Source of the DNA: Cryobacterium roopkundense
Lineage (GTDB): Bacteria > Actinomycetota > Actinomycetes > Actinomycetales > Microbacteriaceae
Length of the DNA: 64,000 nt
Assembly (NCBI RefSeq): GCF_014200405.1
Contig: NZ_JACHBQ010000001.1
Coordinates: 1,922,001 to 1,986,000 of the forward strand
Reading direction: 5' to 3'
The position numbers and the translations under genes were made by a program. Position 1 is the first letter of the stretch. Each line of letters starts with the position of its first letter. Positions 39,797-50,467 of this stretch are shown here, piece after piece. The notes beneath the pieces were generated by a model that ran no database searches, was not told where the DNA came from, and saw only the letters and a list, made by a program, of their open reading frames with translations.

Positions 39797-40411
39797 ATGC
39801 GCGTCATCCTCACTTCGGTCACCAAGGGTTCCCACGATTCCTCGCTGCCGCCCACAAGCCTTGAATTCGCCAGCGGCACCGTCACACTCGCTCGAGCGGA
39901 GACCGAGCGCCGCCCTACAGTGCTGGGCCTGATTGCGAGTGGGCGCATGCGTGCGGATCGGGGCGCGGTCACGATCGACGGAGTCTCGGACTACTCGGAA
40001 ATGCGCAACCGCATCGCCCTCGTCGACGCACCCGGAGTCTGCGAGCCCGCCGACGATGTCACCGTGGCCCGGGTCGTTGCCGAGGAACTCATGTTCGCCG
40101 GGCGTTCTAGCAGTCGGGCGAGCGTTCTCAGTGTCCTGGACAGCCTGGAACTGCGAGACGTCAGCCGCTCTGCCCTTGCTGACCTGGCCCCGAGCCGCCG
40201 CATCCGCTTGCTCACTGAGCTCGCGGTCGTGCGCGAGGGCGTCGAAGCGCTCGTGGTCTGTTCCCCCGATCGGCACGGGGGCGACCCGTTGGAGTGGTGG
40301 ACACTGCTCGAGGGCCTGGCCACGCGGGGCTACGCCGTCCTCGCGATCGCAGGAGACGCCTCCGCACACGCCATCGGCGGCCTTCTGCGCGAAGGAGCGG
40401 ATGCCCGATGA
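39797..40411 (+). CDS. ABC-ATPase-like protein lacking catalytic motifs
   Basis: The 204-residue protein reads like a shrunken ABC ATPase. A Walker A position shows AETERRPTVLGLIASG where GxxGxGKST is expected, and GAVTIDGV follows as in ABC proteins. The signature site is LADLAPSRRIRLLTELAV in place of LSGGQ...R, and Walker B reads ALVVCSPD in place of hhhhDEP. ATP hydrolysis is therefore unlikely. It overlaps the YhgE/Pip gene by ATGA and is divergent from tetR. It may be a structural or regulatory partner of the membrane protein. ABC ancestry is my reading of spacing and residual motifs, not a search result. Confidence 0.7.
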   Translation: MRVILTSVTKGSHDSSLPPTSLEFASGTVTLARAETERRPTVLGLIASGRMRADRGAVTIDGVSDYSEMRNRIALVDAPGVCEPADDVTVARVVAEELMFAGRSSSRASVLSVLDSLELRDVSRSALADLAPSRRIRLLTELAVVREGVEALVVCSPDRHGGDPLEWWTLLEGLATRGYAVLAIAGDASAHAIGGLLREGADAR

Positions 40412-42513
40412 AAATTCTCGCAATGGTTCGCGCCGAGGTCGCGCGACTGACCTCCACGCTGATGTCCAGAATTGCTCTCGTCGCACTTCTCCTGGTTCCC
40501 GTGCTCTACGGAGGGCTCTATCTGTGGGCCAACCAAGACCCCTATGCGGGACTCGACCGGGTGCCGGTCGCTCTCGTGATGACCGATGCCGGCGCAGACG
40601 TCGAAGGCGCACCACACAACTACGGCGACGAGGTCGCTACGCAGCTCGTCGACGACGGCAGCTTTCAGTGGCACCGGGTTTCCGCTTCCACCGCGAAGGC
40701 CGGCGTTGCCGACTCGACGTACGACTTCAGCGTCACGATTCCGGCAGATTTCTCCACCGCCATTGTCTCGACCGCCGGCGACGCACCGCGCCAAGCAACG
40801 ATCACGCTCTCGACCAACGACACGACGAGCTACCTGGCCTCAACGATCGGCAACCAGGCCGCCAAGACCCTCCGTGAGGCGATTGTGCAGAAGGTCAACG
40901 AGCAGGCCGCGTCGGGCTTCCTCATCGGTCTCTCTGACGTGCGGTCGAACCTCGTCACGGCGACTGACGGGGCTGCCCAGATGACGGACGGGGCTGACTC
41001 CGCGGGACGCGGAGCGGCCCAGCTCGCGGATGGGGCCGCACAGCTCGCCGCCGGGGCGCACAGCTTCACGGCCGGGCTCGACGAGCTCGCCGACGGCACG
41101 GGGAGAGTCTCCACTGGCGCCGACGACCTCGCCGGCGCGACCGAGGCCGTTGCCGCAGGGACCGCCAAGGTGTCCGACGGCGCGATAACGCTCGCGGAAG
41201 GCACCGAACGAGTCGCGAGCGGAACCGAAGAGGTGTCCCAGGGTGCTGGCACCATCTCGTCGGGACTCACCCGCCTCACGGCGGCGCAGTACGCGGCAGA
41301 GCAGGCCGGGTCGGCCACGTCAGATTCCCTCTCCACCGCGCGCGCCGACATCCGTTCCCAGCTCGAACAGGATGGCCTTATGACCTCGGAGATTGACTCG
41401 GTCGTGGCGCGTCTAGACGAGCCCACGGCCTCCCTTGCCGCCACCGGCACACTCCTGCAGGGCCTGGGAGTCCAGTCAGATCGCCTTCAGAAGGCCGGAG
41501 CGTCTCTCTCGGCGGGCGCAACCCAGGCGGCGTCGGGCGCGGCCCTGACGCAGGCCGGCGCCGTCACGCTGCGCAACGGTGCGACGCAGACAGCCGCTGG
41601 CGCATCCCAAACGTCGGAGGGCGCGCAGGCGCTCAGAGTCGGCTCGGCGGCCGCCCACACGGGCGCCGTGCAGGCGGCTGAAGGGGCCGGCGACGCCGAG
41701 TCCGGCGCCGTCAGTCTCGAAGCGGGCGCGCAGACCCTGCGTGAGGGCCTCGGCGAGCTCAAGTCCGGTGCCGCAGACCTTCGCGACGGGCTGCAGACCG
41801 GCGTCGACCAGATACCGGAGTCCGACTCCGGCTTGCGCGGCCTGCAAGGCGCGACGATCGCAGACCCCGTGGACCTCAACACCGCGGCCGTCACGTCGGC
41901 CGGCACGTACGGGGCCGGCCTCGCACCCTTCTTTGTCAGCCTGGCGGGTTGGATCGGCATCTACGCCCTCTTCCTGATCGTCAAGCCTGTCTCACGCCGC
42001 GCGATCACCGCCCTGCACTCGCCCATCAAGATCACCCTCGCCGGCTGGCTCACCCCAGGGCTGCTCGGCATGGTGCAAATGGCGGCTCTCTTCGCGATCG
42101 TGGCCGGGGTGCTGCACTTCACGGTGCACAATCCGGTGGGCACCTACGCCATGATGGGGCTGGCCGCCCTGACGTTCGCGGCGATTATCCTTGCACTCAA
42201 CGTGTGGCTCGGCAGCGTCGGGCAGTTCATCGGGCTCGTACTGATGGTGGTGCAACTCGTCACGGCCGGGGGCACCTTCCCCTGGCAAACCCTGCCCGCT
42301 CCGTTGGATTGGCTGCACCATGTCGTTCCGATGAGTTATGCCGTGGACGGCATCCGCCAACTCATGTACGGAGGAAACCCGACAACGGCCTGGGCCGACG
42401 CGGGTGTGCTGCTGCTCTGGCTCGCGGGCGCGCTGGTGCTGACGGTGATCGGAGTGACGCGCATGACCCATTTCCGCACGCTGCGCGACTTACGGCCGAG
42501 CCTCATCGGCTAG
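40408..42513 (+). CDS. YhgE/Pip family membrane protein
   Basis: The 701-residue protein begins with a membrane segment (about residues 20-40) and ALLLVPVLYGGLYLWA, typical of YhgE/Pip proteins. A large extracellular region follows (about 45-510), in which residues about 195-490 are many short Ala/Gly-rich repeats of the ADGAAQLAAGA, LADGTGRVSTGA type, predicted to form a long helical rod. The C-terminal part has about five membrane segments like ABC-2 permeases. Relatives include the phage infection protein of Lactococcus and EsaA-like parts of type VII secretion. The substrate is unknown. Control by TetR is inferred from the divergent layout. Confidence 0.9.
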   Translation: MKILAMVRAEVARLTSTLMSRIALVALLLVPVLYGGLYLWANQDPYAGLDRVPVALVMTDAGADVEGAPHNYGDEVATQLVDDGSFQWHRVSASTAKAGVADSTYDFSVTIPADFSTAIVSTAGDAPRQATITLSTNDTTSYLASTIGNQAAKTLREAIVQKVNEQAASGFLIGLSDVRSNLVTATDGAAQMTDGADSAGRGAAQLADGAAQLAAGAHSFTAGLDELADGTGRVSTGADDLAGATEAVAAGTAKVSDGAITLAEGTERVASGTEEVSQGAGTISSGLTRLTAAQYAAEQAGSATSDSLSTARADIRSQLEQDGLMTSEIDSVVARLDEPTASLAATGTLLQGLGVQSDRLQKAGASLSAGATQAASGAALTQAGAVTLRNGATQTAAGASQTSEGAQALRVGSAAAHTGAVQAAEGAGDAESGAVSLEAGAQTLREGLGELKSGAADLRDGLQTGVDQIPESDSGLRGLQGATIADPVDLNTAAVTSAGTYGAGLAPFFVSLAGWIGIYALFLIVKPVSRRAITALHSPIKITLAGWLTPGLLGMVQMAALFAIVAGVLHFTVHNPVGTYAMMGLAALTFAAIILALNVWLGSVGQFIGLVLMVVQLVTAGGTFPWQTLPAPLDWLHHVVPMSYAVDGIRQLMYGGNPTTAWADAGVLLLWLAGALVLTVIGVTRMTHFRTLRDLRPSLIG

Positions 42514-42603
42514 CGTGCCGGACGGCCCGGGGTAGAAGGGAGGTCAGGCAGAAGAGCTCCTGTGACTTTCCCTGCGCCCTCCCGAAGTCCGGAGATTGGC
42601 TCG

Positions 42604-42694
42604 CGGGGTCTCGACTATGCGCCGCAGACGGGGCTGCTCGACCAGCGGAAGGGGGGAATGCCGTAGACGGCGTTCCTCGATCAGCGGAGGGGGC
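42604..42694. repeat. REP-like imperfect repeat between yhgE and pyk
   Basis: Two 35-base imperfect direct repeats lie at 42621-42655 and 42660-42694; both contain GCCG-AGACGG, CTCGA-CAGCGGA and GGGG. The first is preceded by GGGGTCTCGAC (from 42606). The frame GGTCTCGA...CTCGACCAGCGG resembles a dispersed palindromic repeat I recall in many Microbacteriaceae genomes; this match is from memory and unverified. No coding frame is supported here. Confidence 0.5.
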
Positions 42695-42714
42695 GCCGGG
42701 GATGGCGCACGAGA

Positions 42715-42755
42715 AAGGCCGCGGTCCGTGTCGAATCGACACGGACCGCGGCCTT
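42715..42755. terminator. Terminator downstream of pyk
   Basis: AAGGCCGCGGTCCGTGTCGA (42715-42734) pairs perfectly with TCGACACGGACCGCGGCCTT (42736-42755) across a single central base, so the terminal base pairs open to form the loop. It begins 25 bases after the pyk stop on the minus strand and probably stops the convergent yhgE transcript too. Confidence 0.9.
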
Positions 42756-42780
42756 CAGCATTCGGAGAACGAGGCGTCGG

Positions 42781-44226
42781 TTAGCTCTTCACGTAGGCCG
42801 GTGCGACCTCGTTGTGGGCGTCGCCGACACGGTGCACGCGAATGTCGTTGGTGGAACCGACGATTCCGGGAGGGGAACCGGAGATAACAACGACCTTGTC
42901 ACCGATTTCGGCGAGGCCCTGACCGAGCAGGATATCGTCGACCTGACCGAACATGGCATCCGTGTGAGTCACCGGATCGACGAGGAACGTCTGCACGCCC
43001 CAGGTCAGGGCCAGGCGACGACGGATGCCGGGGTCGGGAGTGAAGGCAAGCATGGGGATCTTCGAGCGCAGCCGCGACATACGCCTGGCCGAATCTCCGG
43101 ACTCCGTGAAGATGCAGAGGAATTTCGCGTCGACGAACTCGGCGACCTCGATCGCGGCGAGCGTGATGGCGCCACCCTGCGTGCGGGGACGGTTGGTGAG
43201 CTTTCCGATGCGCTCGAGTCCGTGAATCTCGGTGGATTCGACAATGCGCGCCATGGTCTGCACCGTGACAACGGGGTACTCCCCCACGCTGGTCTCGCCA
43301 CTGAGCATCACGGCGTCCGCGCCATCGAGAACGGCGTTGGCGACGTCGGAAGTCTCCGCGCGGGTCGGAACCGGGCTCAGAATCATGGATTCGAGCATCT
43401 GTGTGGCCACGATGACCGGCTTGGCCATGCGGCGAGCGATCTCCACGGCCTGCTTCTGCACGATCGGGACGGCCTCGAGGGGCAGCTCCACGCCGAGGTC
43501 ACCGCGGGCGACCATGATGGCGTCGAAGGCGTCGATGATCTCTTCGAGGTTCTCGACGGCCTGCGGCTTCTCGATCTTGGCAATGACGGGAACCCGGCGG
43601 CCTTCCTCCGCCATGATCTCGTGCACGCGCAGGATGTCCTCGGCGCTGCGCACGAAGGAGAGGGCGATGAGGTCTGTGCCGAGGCGAAGGCCCCAGCGCA
43701 GGTCCGCTTCGTCCTTCTCGGACAGGGCAGGCACGTTGACGGCGACGCCGGGCAGGTTGATGCCCTTGTTGTTCGACACCGGACCGGCGACGATCACCTT
43801 GGTGGTGACGACGACGCCATCCGTTTCGACGACCTGCACCTTGACCTTGCCATCGTCGATGAGCAGGAAATCGCCGGGGCTGACATCGTTCGGCAGGCCC
43901 TTGAACGTTGTTCCGGAGAGTTCCCTCGTGCCGAGAACGTCTTCGGTGGTGATCTTGAAGATGTCCCCGACGGCGAGGTCGTAGGGGCCGCCCTCGAACT
44001 TGCCGAGGCGGATCTTGGGACCCTGGAGGTCAACCATCACGGCGATGGCGCGACCAGAGTCGTTGGCTGCCTTGCGCACGTTGGCGTACACGCTCTCGTG
44101 CACCTGATAGTTTCCGTGGCTCAGGTTCATACGACAGACGTCAACGCCCGCGTCGATGAGCGCCCTGATCTGCTCGTAGCTGGCTGCTGCCGGCCCGAGG
44201 GTTGCGACGATTTTGGCGCGTCTCAT
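42781..44226 (-). CDS. pyk: Pyruvate kinase
   Basis: Transfers phosphate from phosphoenolpyruvate to ADP. The 481-residue protein has RRAKIVATLGPA at the N-terminus, CRMNLSHG, the active-site region PVIAKIEKPQAVENL with the catalytic Lys, ARGDLGVELPLE, and a C-terminal allosteric domain. It lies 72 bases after gltD on the same strand, so it may be transcribed with gltBD or from its own promoter. It completes the lower-glycolysis genes in the window. Confidence 0.97.
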   Translation of the reverse strand: MRRAKIVATLGPAAASYEQIRALIDAGVDVCRMNLSHGNYQVHESVYANVRKAANDSGRAIAVMVDLQGPKIRLGKFEGGPYDLAVGDIFKITTEDVLGTRELSGTTFKGLPNDVSPGDFLLIDDGKVKVQVVETDGVVVTTKVIVAGPVSNNKGINLPGVAVNVPALSEKDEADLRWGLRLGTDLIALSFVRSAEDILRVHEIMAEEGRRVPVIAKIEKPQAVENLEEIIDAFDAIMVARGDLGVELPLEAVPIVQKQAVEIARRMAKPVIVATQMLESMILSPVPTRAETSDVANAVLDGADAVMLSGETSVGEYPVVTVQTMARIVESTEIHGLERIGKLTNRPRTQGGAITLAAIEVAEFVDAKFLCIFTESGDSARRMSRLRSKIPMLAFTPDPGIRRRLALTWGVQTFLVDPVTHTDAMFGQVDDILLGQGLAEIGDKVVVISGSPPGIVGSTNDIRVHRVGDAHNEVAPAYVKS

Positions 44227-44298
44227 GCTGGTGGATCTCCGGTTTCCGCGCCCGGGGGCGCATTGTGAATCTGTAGTGACGTGCGGGAGGACGAGGAA

Positions 44299-45756
44299 CT
44301 AGAAGGAGAAGGAGTGGTCGGTGGGTTTAACCGGCGCCGGAAGGTGGGTTTCCCCTTCGAGGAAGGTGTCGACGGCGGCAGCCGCGGCGCGGCCCTCGGC
44401 GATCGCCCACACGATGAGGGACTGTCCGCGACCGGCGTCACCGGCCACGAATACACCCTCCCGGCTGGTCTGGTAGTCGCCGCCACGTTCGACAGTACCC
44501 CGCTCACTGAACGGAAGCTGCAGCTGGTGGCGAAGATCGTCTGACTCCGGACCGGTGAACCCGAGGGCCAGAAGAACGAGGTCGGCCGGGATCTCGCGCT
44601 CTGTGCCCGCCTTGGGCACCCGTCGGCCGTCGAGGTACTCGGTCTCGGCGATCCGAATGGCTCGCACCTCGCCCACGTCGTTGGCCAGAAATTCGACCGT
44701 CGACGCGAGGTACTCACGCGTGCCGCCCTCTTCGTGCGCGCTCGAGACCTCGAAGAGCGTGGGAGTGAGGGGCCACGGCTGAGTGTCCGGACGGCTGGTG
44801 CCGGGCTGCTTTCCGATCGCGAGGTTGGTAACGGATGCCGCGAGCTGGCGGTGGGCGGTTCCGATGCAGTCAGCGCCGGTGTCGCCGCCGCCGAGAACGA
44901 CGACGTGCTTGCCCTCTGCCGTGATCTGGTCGGCGATTGCTCCACCGGCCCCGATCTTGTTCTGCTGCACGAGGTACTCCATAGCGAAGTGCACACCCGG
45001 CAGGTCACGCCCGGGAATGGGCAGGTCACGCGGAACCATGGCTCCCGTGGCGACCACGACGGCGTCGTAGCGGGCGCGCAGGTCGTCCCAGGTGATGTCC
45101 ACACCGATGTTGACGCCCGCCCGGAAGCGTGTGCCCTCCGCTGTCATCTGCGCCAGGCGAAGCTCCAGGTGCTTCTTCTCCATCTTGAAGTCCGGAATGC
45201 CGTAGCGCAGCAGGCCGCCGATCCGGTCGTCACGCTCGAAGACGGCCACGGTGTGGCCGGCGCGGGTGAGCTGCTGGGCGGCGGCGAGGCCGGCCGGGCC
45301 GGATCCGACGACGGCGACGGTCTTGCCGGTGAGTCGTCCGGGAGGCTGCGGCTGTACCCAGCCCTTCGCGAAGGCCTGGTCGATGATGGACACCTCGACC
45401 TGCTTGATCGTGACGGCGGGCTGATTGATCGACAGCACACAGGACGATTCGCAGGGCGCGGGGCACAACCGCCCGGTGAACTCGGGGAAGTTGTTCGTGG
45501 CGTGCAGGCGCTCGATGGCCTGTCGGCCCTCGTCCCGCCAGACGAGGTCGTTCCACTCCGGAATGAGGTTGCCGAGTGGGCAGCCCTGATGGCAGAACGG
45601 AACGCCGCAGTCCATGCAGCGCCCGGCTTGGCGCTTGAGCACTGCAGAGTCACCCTGCTCGTACACCTCTTTCCAGTCCATCAGACGGATCGAGACCGGG
45701 CGACGCGCCGGAAGCTCACGCTCAGTGGCCTTAAGGAATCCCTTCGGATCAGCCAT
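44299..45756 (-). CDS. gltD: Glutamate synthase small (beta) subunit
   Basis: Supplies NADPH electrons to GltB. The 485-residue protein has an N-terminal cysteine-rich domain for iron-sulfur clusters ([19 protein letters not shown], near residue 47), then FAD- and NADPH-binding folds ([17 protein letters not shown] near residue 148 and [17 protein letters not shown] near residue 287). The ATG at 45756 lies 8 bases inside gltB, so the two subunits are coupled. Confidence 0.96.
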   Translation of the reverse strand: MADPKGFLKATERELPARRPVSIRLMDWKEVYEQGDSAVLKRQAGRCMDCGVPFCHQGCPLGNLIPEWNDLVWRDEGRQAIERLHATNNFPEFTGRLCPAPCESSCVLSINQPAVTIKQVEVSIIDQAFAKGWVQPQPPGRLTGKTVAVVGSGPAGLAAAQQLTRAGHTVAVFERDDRIGGLLRYGIPDFKMEKKHLELRLAQMTAEGTRFRAGVNIGVDITWDDLRARYDAVVVATGAMVPRDLPIPGRDLPGVHFAMEYLVQQNKIGAGGAIADQITAEGKHVVVLGGGDTGADCIGTAHRQLAASVTNLAIGKQPGTSRPDTQPWPLTPTLFEVSSAHEEGGTREYLASTVEFLANDVGEVRAIRIAETEYLDGRRVPKAGTEREIPADLVLLALGFTGPESDDLRHQLQLPFSERGTVERGGDYQTSREGVFVAGDAGRGQSLIVWAIAEGRAAAAAVDTFLEGETHLPAPVKPTDHSFSF

Positions 45757-48700
45757 TGGTTACCTCCAAAATTCGGTTCCAGACAACATCGCCATCGGGG
45801 TCGAGACCCTCGTCGACGGCCGACTGCCGGGTTGCCAGTACGGCCGCGTAGTCGCGCGGCAGCACCTTGACAAATGTGTTCATGGTTTCTTCAAAGTTGG
45901 CCAGCATCCGCTCGGCCAGGGTCGACTGGGTCTGTGCGTAGTGCTGGGCAAGCAGGTCGCGAACGATCTCGCGGTCAGCGCTGCCCAGTGGCGACAGGGT
46001 GAGTTCTCCCGATTCGAGAGCCGACAGGTTCACACGGTCGGAGTTGAGGTCGTAGATGTACGCCGTACCACCAGACATGCCGGCGCCGAGGTTCCGGCCG
46101 GTGCTGCCGAGGATCACGGCAAGGCCACCTGTCATGTACTCGAGGGCGTGGTCGCCCACTCCCTCGACAACCGCGGTCGCTCCGGAGTTGCGGACCAGGA
46201 AACGTTCGCCGACCATCCCGCGAATGAACATGCTCCCCTGGGTCGCGCCGTAGCCGATGACGTTTCCGGCGATGACGTTCTCTTCGGCGGGGAACACACT
46301 GTTGCGGTCGGGAAGCACCACGATTTGGCCACCCGACAATCCCTTGCCCACGTAGTCGTTCGAGTCGCCCTCGAGACGCAGGGTGATGCCGCTGGGCAGG
46401 AACGCCCCGAAGGACTGCCCCGCCGAACCGCGCAGGGTCACCTCGATCGACCCGTTCGGAAGGCCGTGCTGGCCATGGCGCAGCGTCACCTCATGGCCGA
46501 GCATCGTGCCCACTGCGCGCTCCGTGTTGCGAATCGGCAGGTCAATGGTGACGTTTCCACCGTGGTCCAGCACGCTTTGGCTACGACGGATGAGCTCGTT
46601 GTCGAAGTGCAGTTCAAGCTCGTGTTCCTGGCCCCGCTGGTGCTGGCGGGGCTCGGATTCGGAGAAGTCCGGACCCACCAGGATGGGCGACAGGTCGAGT
46701 CCGGAGGCCTTCCAGTGTTTCAGCGCCCGGTTCACGTCGAGCAAGTCGCGGTGGCCGATGACCTCGTCGAGACTCCGATAGCCGAACTCGGCGAGGTATT
46801 CGCGGACCTCCTGCGCGATGAACTCGAAGAAGTTGATCACGTGTTCGGCTTTGCCCGTGAAGCGCTTGCGCAGCTCGGGGTTCTGCGTGGCCACGCCCAC
46901 CGGGCAGGTGTCGAGGTGGCAGACACGCATCATGATGCAGCCCTCTACGACGAGGGGAGCGGATGCGAATCCGAACTCCTCTGCGCCGAGCAGTGCCCCG
47001 ATAATGACATCGCGACCCGTCTTAAGTTGACCGTCGACCTGCACGACGACGCGACTGCGCATGCCGTTGAGCATGAGCGTCTGCTGCGTCTCGGCTAGGC
47101 CGAGTTCCCACGGCGTGCCCGCGTGCTTGAGCGAGTTGAGCGGGCTCGCGCCGGTGCCTCCGTCGTGACCGCTGATGAGGATCACGTCGGAGAGCGCCTT
47201 GGCCACGCCGGCCGCGACGGCGCCGATACCGGACTGGCTCACGAGCTTGGTGTGGATGCGGGCCTTGGGGTTGGCGCGCTTGAGGTCGAAAATGAGCTGT
47301 TTCAGGTCTTCGATCGAGTAGATGTCGTGGTGGGGCGGCGGCGAGATGAGTCCCACGCCCGCCGTCGCGTTGCGCGTGCGCGCGATCCAGGGGTACACCT
47401 TCGTCGGCGGCAACTGACCTCCCTCGCCGGGTTTGGCACCCTGTGCGAGCTTGATCTGGATGTCGTCGGCGTGTGTGAGGTACATGCTCGTCACGCCGAA
47501 CCGCCCGGAGGCAACCTGCTTGACGGCGCTGCGGCGTGCCGGGTCGAGCAGGCGATCGAGGTCTTCACCGCCCTCGCCGGTGTTGGAGCGGCCGCCGAGT
47601 TTGTTCATGGCGATGGCCAGGGTTTCGTGCGCCTCTTGTGAGATCGACCCGTAACTCATTGCACCTGTGGAGAAGCGCTTCACGATGGAGGCGACGGATT
47701 CGACCTCGTCGAGGGGAACCGGACGGCGCGACCCCGTGTTGAACGTGAACATGCCACGCAGCGTCATGAGCGATTCGGACTGGTCGTCGACGAGCTTGGT
47801 GTACTCGCGGAAGATGTCGTAACGCCGCGTGCGCGTGGAATGCTGCAGCCGGAAGATCGTCTCCGGGTTGAAGAGGTGCGGGGCACCGTCGCGCCGCCAC
47901 TGGTACTCACCGCCCGTGAGCAGTCGTTCGTGGGCCGTGACAGCTGCGTCCATCGGGTAGGCGATGGCGTGGCGCTGCAGGTTCTCCGCTGCAATCACCT
48001 CGATGCCGACGCCGCCGAGCTTGCTCGTGGTCCCGGTGAAGTACTGGTCGACGAAGTCTTGGCCCAGGCCGACGGCTTCGAACGCCTGGGCGCCGGCGTA
48101 CGACGACACCGTGGAGATGCCCATCTTGGACATGATCTTCAGAACGCCCTTGCCGAGCGCCTTGATCACGTTGCTGACGGCCTTCTCGGGCGTGACGTTG
48201 GTGATCATGCCGCTGCGAACGAGGTTCTCGCACGTTTCCATCGCGAGGTAGGGATTGACAGCGGATGCGCCGTAGCCGATGAGCGTGGCCACGTGGTGCA
48301 CTTCGCGAACGTCACCGGCCTCCACGACGATGCCGACCTTCATGCGGTTTTCGGTGCGGATGAGGTGGTGATGAACCGCCGCGATCATCAGCAGGGAGGG
48401 GATGGGCGCGAGGTCCTTATTGGAATCGCGATCGGACAGCACGATGAAAAGTGCACCGTCATCAATGGCTTCATCGACCTCGCGGCACAGCGCTTCCAGC
48501 CTGTTCGCGAGGGCGTCGGGACCTTCCTCGAAGCGGTAGAGGCCACGGATGGTCGTGGTCGTTCGGCTGCCGACGGCGGGATCGATGTGCTGGATCTTGG
48601 CGAGTTCGTCGTTGTCGATAACCGGAAAATCGAGAACCACCTGGCGGGCGTGTTCGGGTCCGGCGATGAGCAGGTTGCGTTCCGGCCCGAGCCCGAGTTT

Positions 48701-50326
48701 GAGCGAGGTGACGACCTCTTCCCGGATCGAGTCGAGCGGGGGGTTTGTCACCTGCGCGAACTGCTGCGCGAAGTAATCGAACATGAGTCGCGGCCGCTCG
48801 CTCAACACTGCGATCGGGGCATCGGATCCCATCGCTCCGAGGGGCTCCGCACCGGTGCGCGCCATCGGCGCGAGCAGGATGCGCACTTCTTCTTCGGTGT
48901 AGCCAAACGTGCGCTGGCGACGCACCACGGATGCCGGCGGGTGCACAATGTGCTCCCGTTCGGGCAGGTCCTTGAGATTGATGCGTCCGGCGTCGAGCCA
49001 TTCACCCCACCGCTTGCTCGCGGACAACTCGTCCTTGATTTCGCCGTCTTCGATGATGCGTCCGGCGACGGTGTCGACGAGGAACATCTTGCCGGGGCGC
49101 AGACGCCCCTTACGCACGACGCGGGCTGGGTCGATGTCGAGCACACCGATCTCGCTCGCGAGTACGACGAGGCCGTCATCGGTAATGAGGTAGCGGCCGG
49201 GGCGCAGGCCGTTGCGGTCAAGCGTTGCACCCACCAGGGATCCGTCGGTGAAGACGATCGCAGCGGGGCCGTCCCACGGCTCCATGAGCATGGAGTGGTA
49301 CTCGTAGAAGTCGCGGCGCTGCGCATCGAGTTCCGGCTGGTTTTCCCAGGCTTCCGGCATCATCATCATCACGGCGTGCGGCAGGGAGCGTCCGGAGAGG
49401 CTGAGAAGCTCCACGACCTCGTCGAAGGAGGCGGAGTCGCTCGCGCCGGGGGTGACAATTGGCAACAGGGGTGCGAGGTCGCCGAGTTCCAGAGACTCGA
49501 GCTGGGACTGTCGCGCGCTCATCCAGTTGCGGTTGCCCTGAACTGTGTTGATCTCGCCGTTGTGCGCGATCATGCGGAACGGCTGCGCGAGCGGCCACGA
49601 CGGGAACGTGTTGGTGGAATAGCGGGAGTGCACAAGCGCGAGGGTCGACGCGAAACGTTCGTCGGACAGGTCGGGGTAAAAGGGCTCAAGTTGGAGAGAC
49701 GTGACCATGCCCTTGTACACCAGGGTGCGGCAGGAGAGCGAGGGGAAATACAGCTCGAGTTCCCGCTCGGCGCGCTTGCGCAGACGGAAGGTCTGCCGGT
49801 CCAGGGCGATCCCACTCAGGTTCTCGCCCAGCTCAGTGGTGAGGGCGCTCTTGACAAAGAGCTGCTGGATGGCGGGCATAGCGGCGCGGGCAAGGTTGCC
49901 GAGCTCATCGGGACGCACCGGTACTTCACGCCAGCCGATGACGTCGAGGTTCTCCTCGCCGGCCTTGCGGTTGATCGCACGCTTGATGCTCGTGCGCGCG
50001 GTCGGATCCGTGGGCAGAAACACGTTTCCGACGGCATATTGCCCGACCGGGGGTAGATCGAAGTCAGTGACGGCGCGAAGGAACGCGTCGGGAATCTGAG
50101 TGATGATGCCGGCGCCATCGCCCGTACCGGCGTCGGAGCCGACGGCGCCGCGGTGTTCGAGGTTACGCAGCGCGTCGAGAGCGAGCGCGATGATGTCGTG
50201 GCCGGCGGTGCCGCGAAGGGTTGCCACCATGGCCAAACCGCAGGCATCGTGTTCCGCGGCCGGGTCGTACAGACCCTGCTTTTCGGGCACCATACTGAAC
50301 TTGGAAGAGAGAGCTTTCTGCGTCAT
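45749..50326 (-). CDS. gltB: Glutamate synthase large (alpha) subunit
   Basis: Forms two glutamates from glutamine and 2-oxoglutarate; the major ammonia-assimilation enzyme with glutamine synthetase. The 1525-residue protein has a class II glutamine amidotransferase domain whose nucleophile Cys29 in [10 protein letters not shown] becomes N-terminal after removal of a short propeptide. A central domain and the FMN-binding synthase domain follow, with a 3Fe-4S cluster motif [13 protein letters not shown] near residue 1140, and then the C-terminal beta-helix ([13 protein letters not shown]). The ATG at 50326 has GTGAGGA 8 bases upstream; the frame extends to a GTG at 50341. Confidence 0.97.
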   Translation of the reverse strand: MTQKALSSKFSMVPEKQGLYDPAAEHDACGLAMVATLRGTAGHDIIALALDALRNLEHRGAVGSDAGTGDGAGIITQIPDAFLRAVTDFDLPPVGQYAVGNVFLPTDPTARTSIKRAINRKAGEENLDVIGWREVPVRPDELGNLARAAMPAIQQLFVKSALTTELGENLSGIALDRQTFRLRKRAERELELYFPSLSCRTLVYKGMVTSLQLEPFYPDLSDERFASTLALVHSRYSTNTFPSWPLAQPFRMIAHNGEINTVQGNRNWMSARQSQLESLELGDLAPLLPIVTPGASDSASFDEVVELLSLSGRSLPHAVMMMMPEAWENQPELDAQRRDFYEYHSMLMEPWDGPAAIVFTDGSLVGATLDRNGLRPGRYLITDDGLVVLASEIGVLDIDPARVVRKGRLRPGKMFLVDTVAGRIIEDGEIKDELSASKRWGEWLDAGRINLKDLPEREHIVHPPASVVRRQRTFGYTEEEVRILLAPMARTGAEPLGAMGSDAPIAVLSERPRLMFDYFAQQFAQVTNPPLDSIREEVVTSLKLGLGPERNLLIAGPEHARQVVLDFPVIDNDELAKIQHIDPAVGSRTTTTIRGLYRFEEGPDALANRLEALCREVDEAIDDGALFIVLSDRDSNKDLAPIPSLLMIAAVHHHLIRTENRMKVGIVVEAGDVREVHHVATLIGYGASAVNPYLAMETCENLVRSGMITNVTPEKAVSNVIKALGKGVLKIMSKMGISTVSSYAGAQAFEAVGLGQDFVDQYFTGTTSKLGGVGIEVIAAENLQRHAIAYPMDAAVTAHERLLTGGEYQWRRDGAPHLFNPETIFRLQHSTRTRRYDIFREYTKLVDDQSESLMTLRGMFTFNTGSRRPVPLDEVESVASIVKRFSTGAMSYGSISQEAHETLAIAMNKLGGRSNTGEGGEDLDRLLDPARRSAVKQVASGRFGVTSMYLTHADDIQIKLAQGAKPGEGGQLPPTKVYPWIARTRNATAGVGLISPPPHHDIYSIEDLKQLIFDLKRANPKARIHTKLVSQSGIGAVAAGVAKALSDVILISGHDGGTGASPLNSLKHAGTPWELGLAETQQTLMLNGMRSRVVVQVDGQLKTGRDVIIGALLGAEEFGFASAPLVVEGCIMMRVCHLDTCPVGVATQNPELRKRFTGKAEHVINFFEFIAQEVREYLAEFGYRSLDEVIGHRDLLDVNRALKHWKASGLDLSPILVGPDFSESEPRQHQRGQEHELELHFDNELIRRSQSVLDHGGNVTIDLPIRNTERAVGTMLGHEVTLRHGQHGLPNGSIEVTLRGSAGQSFGAFLPSGITLRLEGDSNDYVGKGLSGGQIVVLPDRNSVFPAEENVIAGNVIGYGATQGSMFIRGMVGERFLVRNSGATAVVEGVGDHALEYMTGGLAVILGSTGRNLGAGMSGGTAYIYDLNSDRVNLSALESGELTLSPLGSADREIVRDLLAQHYAQTQSTLAERMLANFEETMNTFVKVLPRDYAAVLATRQSAVDEGLDPDGDVVWNRILEVTNG

Positions 50327-50397
50327 TGAGACCGTCCTCACGAAATGACTGGCAGGGAGGGACGACGCTGGCCCGCTGGAGGGAAAAAGACACGGTA

Positions 50398-50429
50398 ACC
50401 CGGTCCGGGAAACGTACCGCGGACCGGGT
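50398..50429 (-). terminator. Terminator after lgt
   Basis: ACCCGGTCCG (50398-50407) and CGGACCGGGT (50420-50429) form a perfect 10-bp stem with a 12-base loop, 38 bases downstream of the lgt stop. On the minus strand it is followed by TACCGTGTCTTTTTCCC. It separates the his-trp-lgt transcript from gltBD. Confidence 0.8.
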
Positions 50430-50467
50430 GAGGCGGTTGCCTGGCTGGGTTACGTGGTGAAGAGGCG

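Noticed and set aside
47840..50056. Plus-strand frame of 738 codons opposite gltB
   Set aside because: Shadow of gltB, which has intact glutaminase, FMN and Fe-S motifs.
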